Positions 44,569-52,583 of a stretch of DNA of 64,000 bases are shown in pieces (the first letter of the stretch is position 1; every line of letters starts with the position of its first letter). The position numbers and the translations under genes were made by a program. The stretch lies in NCBI RefSeq assembly GCF_050433125.1, contig NZ_JBNPXV010000005.1:248001-312000 (forward strand), in the 5' to 3' direction. A model generated the notes under the pieces. That model was not told where the DNA came from and searched no databases. It saw only the letters and a list, made by a program, of their open reading frames with translations. The stretch comes from Roseimarinus sediminis (lineage in GTDB: Bacteria; Bacteroidota; Bacteroidia; Bacteroidales; Prolixibacteraceae).

Positions 44569-45447
44569 CTAACTGTTTAATTTGTCAAGTACACCAATGA
44601 TTCGTTCCAAATCGTTGGCTGAGTTAAAAGGTATAACGATTTGTCCCTTTCCCTTATTGTTGATTTTAAAGTCAACATTGGAGTCAAAGTGTTTCGACAG
44701 GTGTTTTTTAAGTTCTTCGAATTCGCTGGGATATTTGGGAACCGGTTTCTTTTCCGGCTTTTTCTCATCCTGCTCTTCATCGTTTAGTTTACGAACGATT
44801 TCTTCAATTTTACGCACCGAGAAATCGTAGCTTACTACTTGTTTGTAAAGCATGATTTGCGTATCGGGATCCTTAACGTTGATAATGGCTCTGGCGTGTC
44901 CCATCGAAATTTCACGATCCCTAATGGCTTTTTGTATAATGGCCGGGAGCTTAAGCAATCTGAGATAATTCGATATCGTGGATCGTTTTTTTCCCACCCG
45001 GTCGCTGAGTATTTCCTGCGTGAGCTGACATTCGTCGATCAGTCGCTGATAACTCAGGGCTACCTCAATGGCATCGAGGTCTTCGCGCTGAATGTTTTCA
45101 ACCAGCGCCAGCTCGAGCATGTTGTTATCGTCCGATTCGCGGATGTAGGCAGGAACCTTGTCCTTTCCGGCCAGTTTGGACGCCCTGAACCGCCGTTCAC
45201 CGGCAATAATCTGGTACTTGTTTTCACCCGTTTTACGTAAGGTAAGTGGTTGAATAATACCAACTTCTTTGATAGAGCGTGCTAGTTCGTTCAGTGCATC
45301 CTGATCGAAAGTGGTACGTGGTTGCCAAGGATTGGCTTCTATTTCACTTATTTTTATTTCATCGATCGCAGCGGCAGGGTTTTGTACCTCATCGGCATCG
45401 TTGATTAACGCGCCCAACCCTCGTCCTAATGCATTTCTTTTCGCCAT
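44569..45447 (-). CDS. parB: Chromosome-partitioning protein ParB
   Basis: 292 residues. ParB spreads around parS sites and uses CTP as a clamp switch. Seen: N-terminal AKRNALGRGLGALI (ParA-stimulating tip), IEANPWQPRTTFD, the CTP motif GERRFRASKLAG, the Asn-rich VENIQREDLDAIE and the HTH DRVGKKRSTISNYLRLLKLP. A Lys-rich linker and a C-terminal dimer domain follow. It comes 25 bases after parA. I could not find a clear parS site in the window. Confidence 0.96.
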   Translation of the reverse strand: MAKRNALGRGLGALINDADEVQNPAAAIDEIKISEIEANPWQPRTTFDQDALNELARSIKEVGIIQPLTLRKTGENKYQIIAGERRFRASKLAGKDKVPAYIRESDDNNMLELALVENIQREDLDAIEVALSYQRLIDECQLTQEILSDRVGKKRSTISNYLRLLKLPAIIQKAIRDREISMGHARAIINVKDPDTQIMLYKQVVSYDFSVRKIEEIVRKLNDEEQDEKKPEKKPVPKYPSEFEELKKHLSKHFDSNVDFKINNKGKGQIVIPFNSANDLERIIGVLDKLNS

Positions 45448-45472
45448 GTTTTTACTGCTTTTACCAAACTAA

Positions 45473-46252
45473 TTAATTGCTTGAAATGGTCATGTTTTTA
45501 TCGATCAGCTCCTTTGCCAGACTCAGGTGGTTGACAGCTCCTTTTGACGATGCATCGTACAAAAGTGCAGGTTTTCCATAACTGGGCGCCTCGCTGAGCC
45601 TGATGTTACGCTGAATTACGGTGTTGAAAACCATCTCCTGAAAGTGCCTTTTTACTTCTTCATATACCTGATTCGACAGGTTTAAACGCGAATCGTACAT
45701 GGTTAAAAGGAAGCCTTCAATCTGGAGCTCAGGGTTCAGGCGGTTCTGAATGATTTTTATGGTGTTGAGCAATTTGCCCAGCCCTTCGAGTGCAAAATAT
45801 TCGCATTGAACCGGTATAATTACCGAATCGGCAGCTGTTAACGCATTTACTGTAATCAATCCCAGCGATGGCGAGCAATCGATCAGAATGAAATCATACT
45901 TCTTTTTAAGCTCTTCGGTTACCAATTTCAGAATTTTTTCCCGGTCGGGCATGTTGAGCATTTCAATTTCGGCACCTACCAGGTCGATGTGCGAAGGCAT
46001 CAAATCGAGCCCTTCAATTTCTGTTTTTAAAATGGCTGTTTCAGGATCGACACGATCAATGATACATTCATAAATACTGTTATCGATTGTTTTTAGATCG
46101 AATCCCAATCCTGAGGTGGCATTGGCCTGTGGGTCAGCATCAATCAGCAGTACTTTTTTTTCGAGTACCGCCAGACTGGCCGATAAATTAATGGCTGTAG
46201 TTGTTTTGCCTACTCCACCTTTCTGGTTAGCTAATGCTATAACTTTACCCAT
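45473..46252 (-). CDS. parA: Chromosome-partitioning ATPase ParA (Soj)
   Basis: 259-residue deviant Walker ATPase that positions ParB-bound origins. Motifs: KGGVGKTTTAINL (11-23), LLIDADPQANAT, FILIDCSPSLG and the late QRNIRLSEAPSYGKP. There is no N-terminal HTH, so it is the chromosomal (type Ib-like) form. First gene of the four-gene operon; a TATTTTTG promoter box lies 23 bases upstream. Confidence 0.96.
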   Translation of the reverse strand: MGKVIALANQKGGVGKTTTAINLSASLAVLEKKVLLIDADPQANATSGLGFDLKTIDNSIYECIIDRVDPETAILKTEIEGLDLMPSHIDLVGAEIEMLNMPDREKILKLVTEELKKKYDFILIDCSPSLGLITVNALTAADSVIIPVQCEYFALEGLGKLLNTIKIIQNRLNPELQIEGFLLTMYDSRLNLSNQVYEEVKRHFQEMVFNTVIQRNIRLSEAPSYGKPALLYDASSKGAVNHLSLAKELIDKNMTISSN

Positions 46253-46274
46253 ATTTATTGTAATTTTAGTATCC

Positions 46275-46282
46275 CAAAAATA
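46275..46282 (-). promoter_or_regulatory. Candidate -7 box of the parA operon
   Basis: The minus strand reads TATTTTTG (TAnnTTTG) 22 bases before ATG 46252. No -33 TTTG is found at the normal distance. Confidence 0.35.
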
Positions 46283-46308
46283 ATATTTTAAGTCAGAACC
46301 CCATCATC

Positions 46309-46364
46309 GTGCAAAGGCCTTTGTCGGTATTATTTGAAAGGCAGTACGCATCAGGCTTTTGCAC
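46309..46364. repeat. Nested inverted repeat between priA and parA
   Basis: GTGCAAAGGCCT (46309-46320) and AGGCTTTTGCAC (46353-46364) pair over 12 bases with one G-U, around a 32-base loop. The left arm overlaps a perfect 12-bp palindrome, CAAAGGCCTTTG (46312-46323). There is no T run, so it is not a standard terminator for priA. It could be a protein site upstream of parA or an RNA structure. Confidence 0.45.
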
Positions 46365-46382
46365 TTGCCTGTTTTATACTGT

Positions 46383-48860
46383 TTAATAGGGGTCAACATC
46401 GATGTTGACCTGCACCTGTGAGTTGTTTTCGTAATGTTTCACTTTTTCTACAGCTTCTACAATGTATTTTTTTACTATTGCAGGTGACTGATTTTTATTG
46501 AGTTTGATCCTGATCATTAACTGATAATATTGTTGTACTCTGCTAATCAAATGGTATTCGGGACCCAACAGCTGATTTCCTAATTTCTTTCTTAGTAACT
46601 CAGCCACTTGATGGGCTGCTCTATTGGCCCGATCGCGGTTTTTGTGTTTTATGGTCAGGTAAATTAATCGGAACCAGGGTGGGTAATGAAACATTTTTCG
46701 TTCCTGAATGTATAGATTGAAAAAAGTTTCAAAATCGTGCTTTTGTACCAGCTCAATGACTTTATGTTCGGCTTGTGATGTTTGAATGATCACTTTTCCC
46801 TGTTCTGCTTTTCTTCCCGCGCGTCCGCTTACCTGTAACATCAGTTGAAATGCTTTTTCATACGATCTGAAATCGGGAAAATTGAGCAGGTTGTCGGCAT
46901 TAAGTATGCCCACCACATGAACATGTTCAAAATCGAGACCTTTGGTAATCATTTGTGTGCCCACCAGTATTTGAGTCTTTTGCATCGCGAAATCGTTGAT
47001 CGCCTTTTCAAAACCCTGTTTCTTACGGGTAGCATCCAAATCGAGCCGACTCACTTTTATTTCAGGAAAAAATATTTTCAGTTCATCTTCAATCTTTTCA
47101 GTTCCAAATCCTTTGGTCTGCATATCGGCCGAATGGCATTCGGGACATTGGGCAGGTAAGGCGCTGGTATAACCACAGTAGTGACACTGTAACCTGTTGA
47201 TGAATTTGTGGTAGCTTAAACTAACATCGCAGTGTTTGCATTTGGGAATAAAACCACAAGTACGACATTGAATAAAAGGGGAGAAGCCTCGTCTGTTTTG
47301 AAACAGGATAATTTGTTTGTTGTTTTCGAGTGCCCTGGTCATTTCATCGAACAGTTGTGGCGTGAAATGCGATTTCATCAGCTTGCGCTTGTAGGCATCG
47401 CGCATATCGGCTACTTCAATTTCGGGTAGCTGTACATCGTTATGCCGCTGTTTCAGCTGTACATAGCCATATTTGCCGGTTTTACTGTTGAAATACGATT
47501 CGAACGAAGGGGTGGCTGTTCCCATCAGTAGTTTGGCGCCGTGCATTTGTGCCAGCACTACGGCCGTGTCGCGGGCATTGTAGCGTGGGGCCGGATCGAA
47601 TTGCTTGAACGATGTTTCGTGTTCTTCGTCAACAATAACGAGCCCCAGTTTCTTAAATGGAAGAAATATCGAAGAGCGTGCTCCCACAATGAGCTGGTAA
47701 CGCGATGAACCCGAGCGGTCGAATTCGAGCACCTTGTTCCATATTTCAACCCTCTCGGCATCGCTGAATTTTGAATGGTAAATACCAGCCACCTGTCCGA
47801 ATACCTTGCTAAGTCGCTCAATAATTTGTGCAGTTAACGCAATCTCGGGCAAAAGATACAAAACCTGTTTTCCGGCTTTGAGCTGCTCGGCAATCATTTG
47901 GATGTACATCTCCGTTTTTCCGCTGGAAGTAACTCCATGCAACAGTACTACATCCTTTTCTCTGAACTGAGCATAGATTTCGTTGATGGCCTTTTGCTGG
48001 TAAGGATTTAGCTGATAGGCTTCACGCGATGGTACAGCCGATGAAAGCCGATCGGTTTCCACCTCGCTGATTGTAACAAAATTGCGTTTTACAAGGGCTT
48101 TCAGTACTCCTTCGTTGCTCCCGCTTTTCTTCAACAATTCTTTTTTCGAAACCGATGACTTACGCTTTGGAGCATAGTAATTCAATTCGCTGAGAAGGAA
48201 CATCAGTAAATCGAGCTGTTTCTGAGCTCTTTTCAATTGAGCAAAAGCTTCTTCCATGGCCTTGTCATCACTCAAGGTTTCCGATATTCCAACATGACTC
48301 ACGGTTTTGGGTTGATAGCCCAGGCGCAATTTTTCTTCAACAATGATGGCTCCCTTGTTCAATAACGATTTTATAAGCGGATAGGCATTCGAGCGGCTGG
48401 TGAGCGAATTTACCTGTTGTATGCTTGCGTGCTTGTTGTTGTATAGGAACTGATAAACAGCTTCTTCGGTGGAGCTTAGTTTTTCACTTTCAAGCCAGTT
48501 TTCATTCAGAATAATTTGTGACTGGCTTTCGAGTTTTAAGCCAGCCGGAAGCGCAGCTTTCATCACCTCGCCGGTGCTGCATAAATAATAATCGGCCATC
48601 CATTCCCATAAACGAAACATCCATTCGTTAATTACCGGTTGATTGTCGAGTACCACTTCAAGCGGTTTGGTTTCGTATTCGGGGGCTGACTGGTGGATAC
48701 TTTTGCAAATGCCGGTATAAAACTTACGGTTCCCAAACTGTACCACAACGCGGCATCCCACCTGTACCTCCTTCTGAAAGCGATCGGGTACATGGTAGGT
48801 AAAACTCTGTGCGAGTGGCACGGGCAAAATCACATCGATATAAGTTAAAGGCTTTTCCAC
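46383..48860 (-). CDS. priA: Primosomal replication-restart helicase PriA
   Basis: 825 residues. It reloads the replicative helicase at stalled forks. The N-terminal 3'-DNA-binding domain (DVILPVPLAQSFTYHVPD) is followed by a winged helix, Walker A GVTSSGKTEMYI near 305, DEEHE box, a zinc-binding insert with eight cysteines (CRTCGFIPKCKHC ... CHYCG ... CPECH) and the helicase motif QVSGRAGRKAEQGKVIIQT. All motifs are complete. It stands alone, and its promoter box abuts the start codon. Confidence 0.96.
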   Translation of the reverse strand: MEKPLTYIDVILPVPLAQSFTYHVPDRFQKEVQVGCRVVVQFGNRKFYTGICKSIHQSAPEYETKPLEVVLDNQPVINEWMFRLWEWMADYYLCSTGEVMKAALPAGLKLESQSQIILNENWLESEKLSSTEEAVYQFLYNNKHASIQQVNSLTSRSNAYPLIKSLLNKGAIIVEEKLRLGYQPKTVSHVGISETLSDDKAMEEAFAQLKRAQKQLDLLMFLLSELNYYAPKRKSSVSKKELLKKSGSNEGVLKALVKRNFVTISEVETDRLSSAVPSREAYQLNPYQQKAINEIYAQFREKDVVLLHGVTSSGKTEMYIQMIAEQLKAGKQVLYLLPEIALTAQIIERLSKVFGQVAGIYHSKFSDAERVEIWNKVLEFDRSGSSRYQLIVGARSSIFLPFKKLGLVIVDEEHETSFKQFDPAPRYNARDTAVVLAQMHGAKLLMGTATPSFESYFNSKTGKYGYVQLKQRHNDVQLPEIEVADMRDAYKRKLMKSHFTPQLFDEMTRALENNKQIILFQNRRGFSPFIQCRTCGFIPKCKHCDVSLSYHKFINRLQCHYCGYTSALPAQCPECHSADMQTKGFGTEKIEDELKIFFPEIKVSRLDLDATRKKQGFEKAINDFAMQKTQILVGTQMITKGLDFEHVHVVGILNADNLLNFPDFRSYEKAFQLMLQVSGRAGRKAEQGKVIIQTSQAEHKVIELVQKHDFETFFNLYIQERKMFHYPPWFRLIYLTIKHKNRDRANRAAHQVAELLRKKLGNQLLGPEYHLISRVQQYYQLMIRIKLNKNQSPAIVKKYIVEAVEKVKHYENNSQVQVNIDVDPY

Positions 48861-48867
48861 AAGAGTT

Positions 48868-48875
48868 CAAAAATA
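48868..48875 (-). promoter_or_regulatory. Candidate -7 box of priA
   Basis: The minus strand reads TATTTTTG, 7 bases before the priA start, implying a leader of only a few bases. Confidence 0.4.
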
Positions 48876-48944
48876 GTTGTTCCGCTTCGAAGTTCGCGGA
48901 ACAAAGGCTTTAACTTATTCACAAAATGGGCACTTTGTTGAAAA

Positions 48945-49844
48945 CTATTTCCTGCCCGAGCGCACAACAATCACTGCACCGGCAATGAACAAAAGGGCTC
49001 CAAGCCATACCAGTACTCCGAAACGTTCGTGTTCAATCCAGGGCACATTGAAACCTGTTAGCAAAGCCATGGTTATGAAGGTGATGATGGGGTTATTGAT
49101 GACGATGGTACTCACCTTGTTGGCATCGAGGTATTTTAAAGCGGCGGTCATGGCGCCATAAGCTACCAGTGTGTTTCCACCCAGAAAGATTAATAGCAGC
49201 CACCAGCCGGTACTCAGTGAAGCCAGGTTGCTGAAATTCACTGTTGGAAGGTAAAGCAGTGCCGGGAGGGCAAACAGAAACATGTTCAATTGCTGGGGAT
49301 GGTATTTCTTTACAAGGTATTTTTGCATCACCGCATAAATGGCCCAGGCAACACCACCCATTAAGGTGAATAGCACTCCTTTGTTAAAATTATCGGGGGT
49401 GAAAAACATTCCTTTTAGTTGCTGACTGTAGAAGAGGGCAAAGCCAATGATGACGATGCCAAAGCCCCAAAGCTGGATCCGCCTCACTTTCTCCTTGAAT
49501 AATAATACCCCTGCAACAGCCAGTAAAATCTGACCAACCTGAATAAGTACCTGTGCATTGCTGGGACTGGTGTATTTGACTCCCAGCATAAAACCAATGT
49601 AGTTAATGCCAATAGCAATGGATGCAACTACCAGTTTCCAGGGAGGATGAATGAGTATGCTGAGTTTTTTGGGTGAGCTGATACTGAAATAAACGAGCAA
49701 TACCACAAAGGCCATGGCAAACCGGAACCATACAATGGTGAAAGGCTCGATGGCTCTTGATGCCACTTTTAGTGCAATGGCCAGAAAACCCCATAAAAGA
49801 GTAGTCGTCAGTGCATATAGAATTCCTTTGGTCGTATTGTCCAT
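48945..49844 (-). CDS. EamA/DMT-family transporter (second of tandem pair)
   Basis: 299 residues with ten predicted membrane helices in two EamA repeats (each beginning near 5 and 155). Motifs ALTTTLLWGFLAIALKVAS and LMGGVAWAIYAVMQKYL mark the repeat starts. The family exports or imports amino acids, sugars or metabolites. It lies 20 bases after another EamA gene of the same length; the two proteins are clearly different, so this is an old duplication or a pair of partners. The substrate is unknown. Confidence 0.9.
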   Translation of the reverse strand: MDNTTKGILYALTTTLLWGFLAIALKVASRAIEPFTIVWFRFAMAFVVLLVYFSISSPKKLSILIHPPWKLVVASIAIGINYIGFMLGVKYTSPSNAQVLIQVGQILLAVAGVLLFKEKVRRIQLWGFGIVIIGFALFYSQQLKGMFFTPDNFNKGVLFTLMGGVAWAIYAVMQKYLVKKYHPQQLNMFLFALPALLYLPTVNFSNLASLSTGWWLLLIFLGGNTLVAYGAMTAALKYLDANKVSTIVINNPIITFITMALLTGFNVPWIEHERFGVLVWLGALLFIAGAVIVVRSGRK

Positions 49845-49864
49845 TTCGAATTAAAAAATTTGAT

Positions 49865-50764
49865 TTAGTGACTTCCAGCCACCATGAGTAAAACACCACC
49901 AATGATGCCTGCCAAATATATACCTTTCTTTTTGACATTTTTCTCTTTGAACACCAAAGCTCCAAAAATGAATGAAACGACGACACCGCTTCGTCTGATA
50001 CCCGAAAGTATCGCAATCAATGCATCGGGGTAACTCAGGGCATAAAAGTAAAAGAAATCGGTAAGAATGAGGAAAATGCCAATGAGCGGAATACCCCAGC
50101 GCCACTGAAAAGGAGTTGTTTTTTTCCGCCGGGGGTACCATAAAAAGGCAAATATGGGCAACATAATAATCAGCTTGTACAAGCCGGCCCAGGTTTGTAC
50201 TGCCAACCGGTCGATTTCGCGAATAATGAATTTGTCGTAGAGCGCGCTGGCCGATCCCAGCAAAGTTGCTGCAATAATCAGCCAGATCCACTTATTCTTT
50301 CCGAAATGAATTCCCTCAAGTTTTCCCATGGTAGAGAAAAGATAAAAGAAGGTGAGGGTGATGAGCAGCCCGGCCCATTGCATGCCGTTTAGTTTTTCTG
50401 AAAAAATAAGCAGGGCCCCGAGCAAGGTCCATATTGGTGCAGTGGCCCTTACCGGCGTGACAATGGTGAGTGGCAAGTGTTTGATGGCAAAGAAAGCCAG
50501 GATCCAGCTTGATAAAACGATGAACGATTTTAGAACAATTAACAGATGTTCGCTCATTGTTAAACTTGGTACATAGAGCTGGAGCCCCTGAAAAAAACCG
50601 GGATGAATTTGTGAACCGACTACCACCGGAAGGTATATCAGCGAACTGGTAAGCACCGAGATAAAAAGAACCGGAATTACCGCATTGTTATTCAGCGATG
50701 TTTTTTTGAAAATATCATAAATGCCAAGAAAAAGAGCTGCCACAACGCCCAGTAATGCCCACAT
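49865..50764 (-). CDS. EamA/DMT-family transporter (first of tandem pair)
   Basis: 299 residues, ten predicted helices. The N-terminus ALLGVVAALFLGIYDIFKKT and second-half LLGSASALYDKFIIREIDRL mark the two EamA repeats, with LSGIRRSGVVVSFIFGALVF near the end, a pattern of the subfamily with a charged loop. Co-oriented with the next EamA gene (20-base gap), so probably one transcript. A heterodimeric SMR/DMT-like pair is possible but not shown. The substrate is unknown. Confidence 0.9.
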   Translation of the reverse strand: MWALLGVVAALFLGIYDIFKKTSLNNNAVIPVLFISVLTSSLIYLPVVVGSQIHPGFFQGLQLYVPSLTMSEHLLIVLKSFIVLSSWILAFFAIKHLPLTIVTPVRATAPIWTLLGALLIFSEKLNGMQWAGLLITLTFFYLFSTMGKLEGIHFGKNKWIWLIIAATLLGSASALYDKFIIREIDRLAVQTWAGLYKLIIMLPIFAFLWYPRRKKTTPFQWRWGIPLIGIFLILTDFFYFYALSYPDALIAILSGIRRSGVVVSFIFGALVFKEKNVKKKGIYLAGIIGGVLLMVAGSH

Positions 50765-50914
50765 AAATGCCGAATTAATTTAAGCCAGCGAAAATAGATG
50801 TTTTTTTATTCATCGAATGCTGAATACAGGTCACGAAGAAAATGTTAATGATTTATTCAACGTGAACAATGGATAAGCCTGGACATGAAGTTTTGCACTT
50901 GAACGACGCTGCTG

Positions 50915-51115
50915 TCAGGCTTCCATTTCCTTCAGCACTTTTTCCACTTCATTCTGCGTGGCAAACAATTGATCTTTGCAGAATTTTAAAAGGGTAGAAA
51001 CGCGTTTTACCTTCACTGCCAGCTCATCCACATCGAGCTCGTCGTTTTCGATGCTGGCCAGTATGCTTTCGATTTCATCAATCGCTTCGCGGTAGCTTTG
51101 TTTTTTTGTTGCCAT
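50915..51115 (-). CDS. xseB: Exodeoxyribonuclease VII small subunit
   Basis: 66 residues, the typical XseB size. The two-helix motif YREAIDEIESILASIENDEL followed by VDELAVKVKRVSTLLKFC is the family signature. It works with XseA as the single-strand DNA exonuclease VII and starts 12 bases after xseA. Confidence 0.92.
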   Translation of the reverse strand: MATKKQSYREAIDEIESILASIENDELDVDELAVKVKRVSTLLKFCKDQLFATQNEVEKVLKEMEA

Positions 51116-51127
51116 AGCCTGTATTTT

Positions 51128-52582
51128 TTATTGTTTGTTGTTCTTTGTTTTGCCTTGTACTTCAGAATAAATTTTACCATCGAATAAAATGGTTTCGATC
51201 AAATCGCCCTCATTTAGTACATTGGATGCCCTGATTGATTTTCCGTCTTTCAAGGTGATGCTAAAACCCCTTTTGAGGATGTTTGAGGGATCGATCAATT
51301 GTTTGTTCTTTTCCATCCATTCGAGCCGCTTGGTTTCTTTTTCCATTTTATTTATTGAAAGCCGTTTCAGTTGAATTTGTTTTTCTTCGAGCAGCTGGTT
51401 TTCACGACTTGTTTTTAATTTACTGGCATAAGCCATGCCTGATGAAAGTTGTTGCAGTGCAACAGCATGTTCTTTGATCATGGCACGTGTTCCGGTTTTT
51501 GTATGATCGGCCAGCTGCAGCAGTTTAAACTGTTGTTGGTCAATCACATCGTTAACCAGCGGTTTAACAGTGCCCGCCATTTGCTGCAGTTTGCCTGCGG
51601 TTCGTTCGAGGCGTGAGCGGATCAAAGGTCGAAAGAGCTGAAGTGCATGTGTCAGTCGCTGGCTTTCGTAGTTCATAAGTTGTTCTACTTCGGAAAAGAA
51701 GCGCTGTTGCAACTGATCGATGGTTCCTGCTGCCCTGTCGAATTTTTCTATCAGAAATTCAGCAACAGCAGTGGGTGTTTTCAGTCGGGTATGGGCTACC
51801 ATGTCGGCAATCGACTCATCCTTCTCGTGCCCGATACCGGTTAAAACCGGAATGGGAAACTGGGAGAGATGAAATGCCAGGTCGTAATCGTCGAAACAGC
51901 TTAAATCCATTTGAGAGCCACCACCACGAATTAAAACCACAGCATCGAAAAAATCGGCATAGACATATATATTTTCGAGCGCATCGATAATGGAAGGCAC
52001 AGCATCGTTGCCCTGCATGCTTGCAGCAAAAAGCCGGGTGTAAAAGCGGTATCCTGCCTGGTTGTTGTTGAGCTGGTTGATAAAATCTTCATACCCGGCT
52101 GCTGTAGGCGATGAAATCACCGCAATGCGCGAAGGGATTTCGGCCAAGGGCAGGTCTTTGTTCATTTCAAAAACCCCTTCCTCCATCAGGCGGTTAATTA
52201 CCTCCTGCCTTTTGCGGGCCATATCGCCCAGGGTGTAAGCCGGATCGATGTCCTTCACATTCAGGCTCATTCCATATACTTCGTGAAATTCGACCGAGAC
52301 AGCCAGCAATACTTTTATTCCGGCCGATAGTGCTTTTCCTGTGCTGGCTTCAAAATAGGGCTGAATAAAGCGGTACTGCCACGACCAGATGGTGGCCCTG
52401 CTGCGTGCTACAATCTGGTCGTTCAGTTCATCTTTCTCAACCAGTTCGAGATAACAGTGGCCTGTGCGGTTTACCTTGAGTTCACCAATTTCGGCTATCA
52501 CCCATAACTGTTCAGGAAAAGAAAGGCTGAGCGTCTCCTTTACCAACAGGTTAAGATCTTTGAGTGTGATTTGTGTTTCCAA
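51128..52582 (-). CDS. xseA: Exodeoxyribonuclease VII large subunit
   Basis: 484 residues. It has the N-terminal OB-fold (LKDLNLLVKETLSLSFPEQL ... GELKVNRTGHCYLELVEKD), the catalytic core with ISSPTAAGYEDFINQL, RGGGSQMDLSCFDDYDLA and TGIGHEKDESIADMVAHTR, and a long coiled coil to the C-terminus. It degrades single-stranded DNA in both directions with XseB. Downstream of the T9SS subtilase gene by one base, upstream of xseB by 12. Confidence 0.95.
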   Translation of the reverse strand: METQITLKDLNLLVKETLSLSFPEQLWVIAEIGELKVNRTGHCYLELVEKDELNDQIVARSRATIWSWQYRFIQPYFEASTGKALSAGIKVLLAVSVEFHEVYGMSLNVKDIDPAYTLGDMARKRQEVINRLMEEGVFEMNKDLPLAEIPSRIAVISSPTAAGYEDFINQLNNNQAGYRFYTRLFAASMQGNDAVPSIIDALENIYVYADFFDAVVLIRGGGSQMDLSCFDDYDLAFHLSQFPIPVLTGIGHEKDESIADMVAHTRLKTPTAVAEFLIEKFDRAAGTIDQLQQRFFSEVEQLMNYESQRLTHALQLFRPLIRSRLERTAGKLQQMAGTVKPLVNDVIDQQQFKLLQLADHTKTGTRAMIKEHAVALQQLSSGMAYASKLKTSRENQLLEEKQIQLKRLSINKMEKETKRLEWMEKNKQLIDPSNILKRGFSITLKDGKSIRASNVLNEGDLIETILFDGKIYSEVQGKTKNNKQ

Positions 52583-52583
52583 C

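Noticed and set aside
45473..46382. parS site near parA/parB
   Set aside because: I looked for TGTTTCACGTGAAACA-like sequence in and around the operon and found no convincing match by eye.
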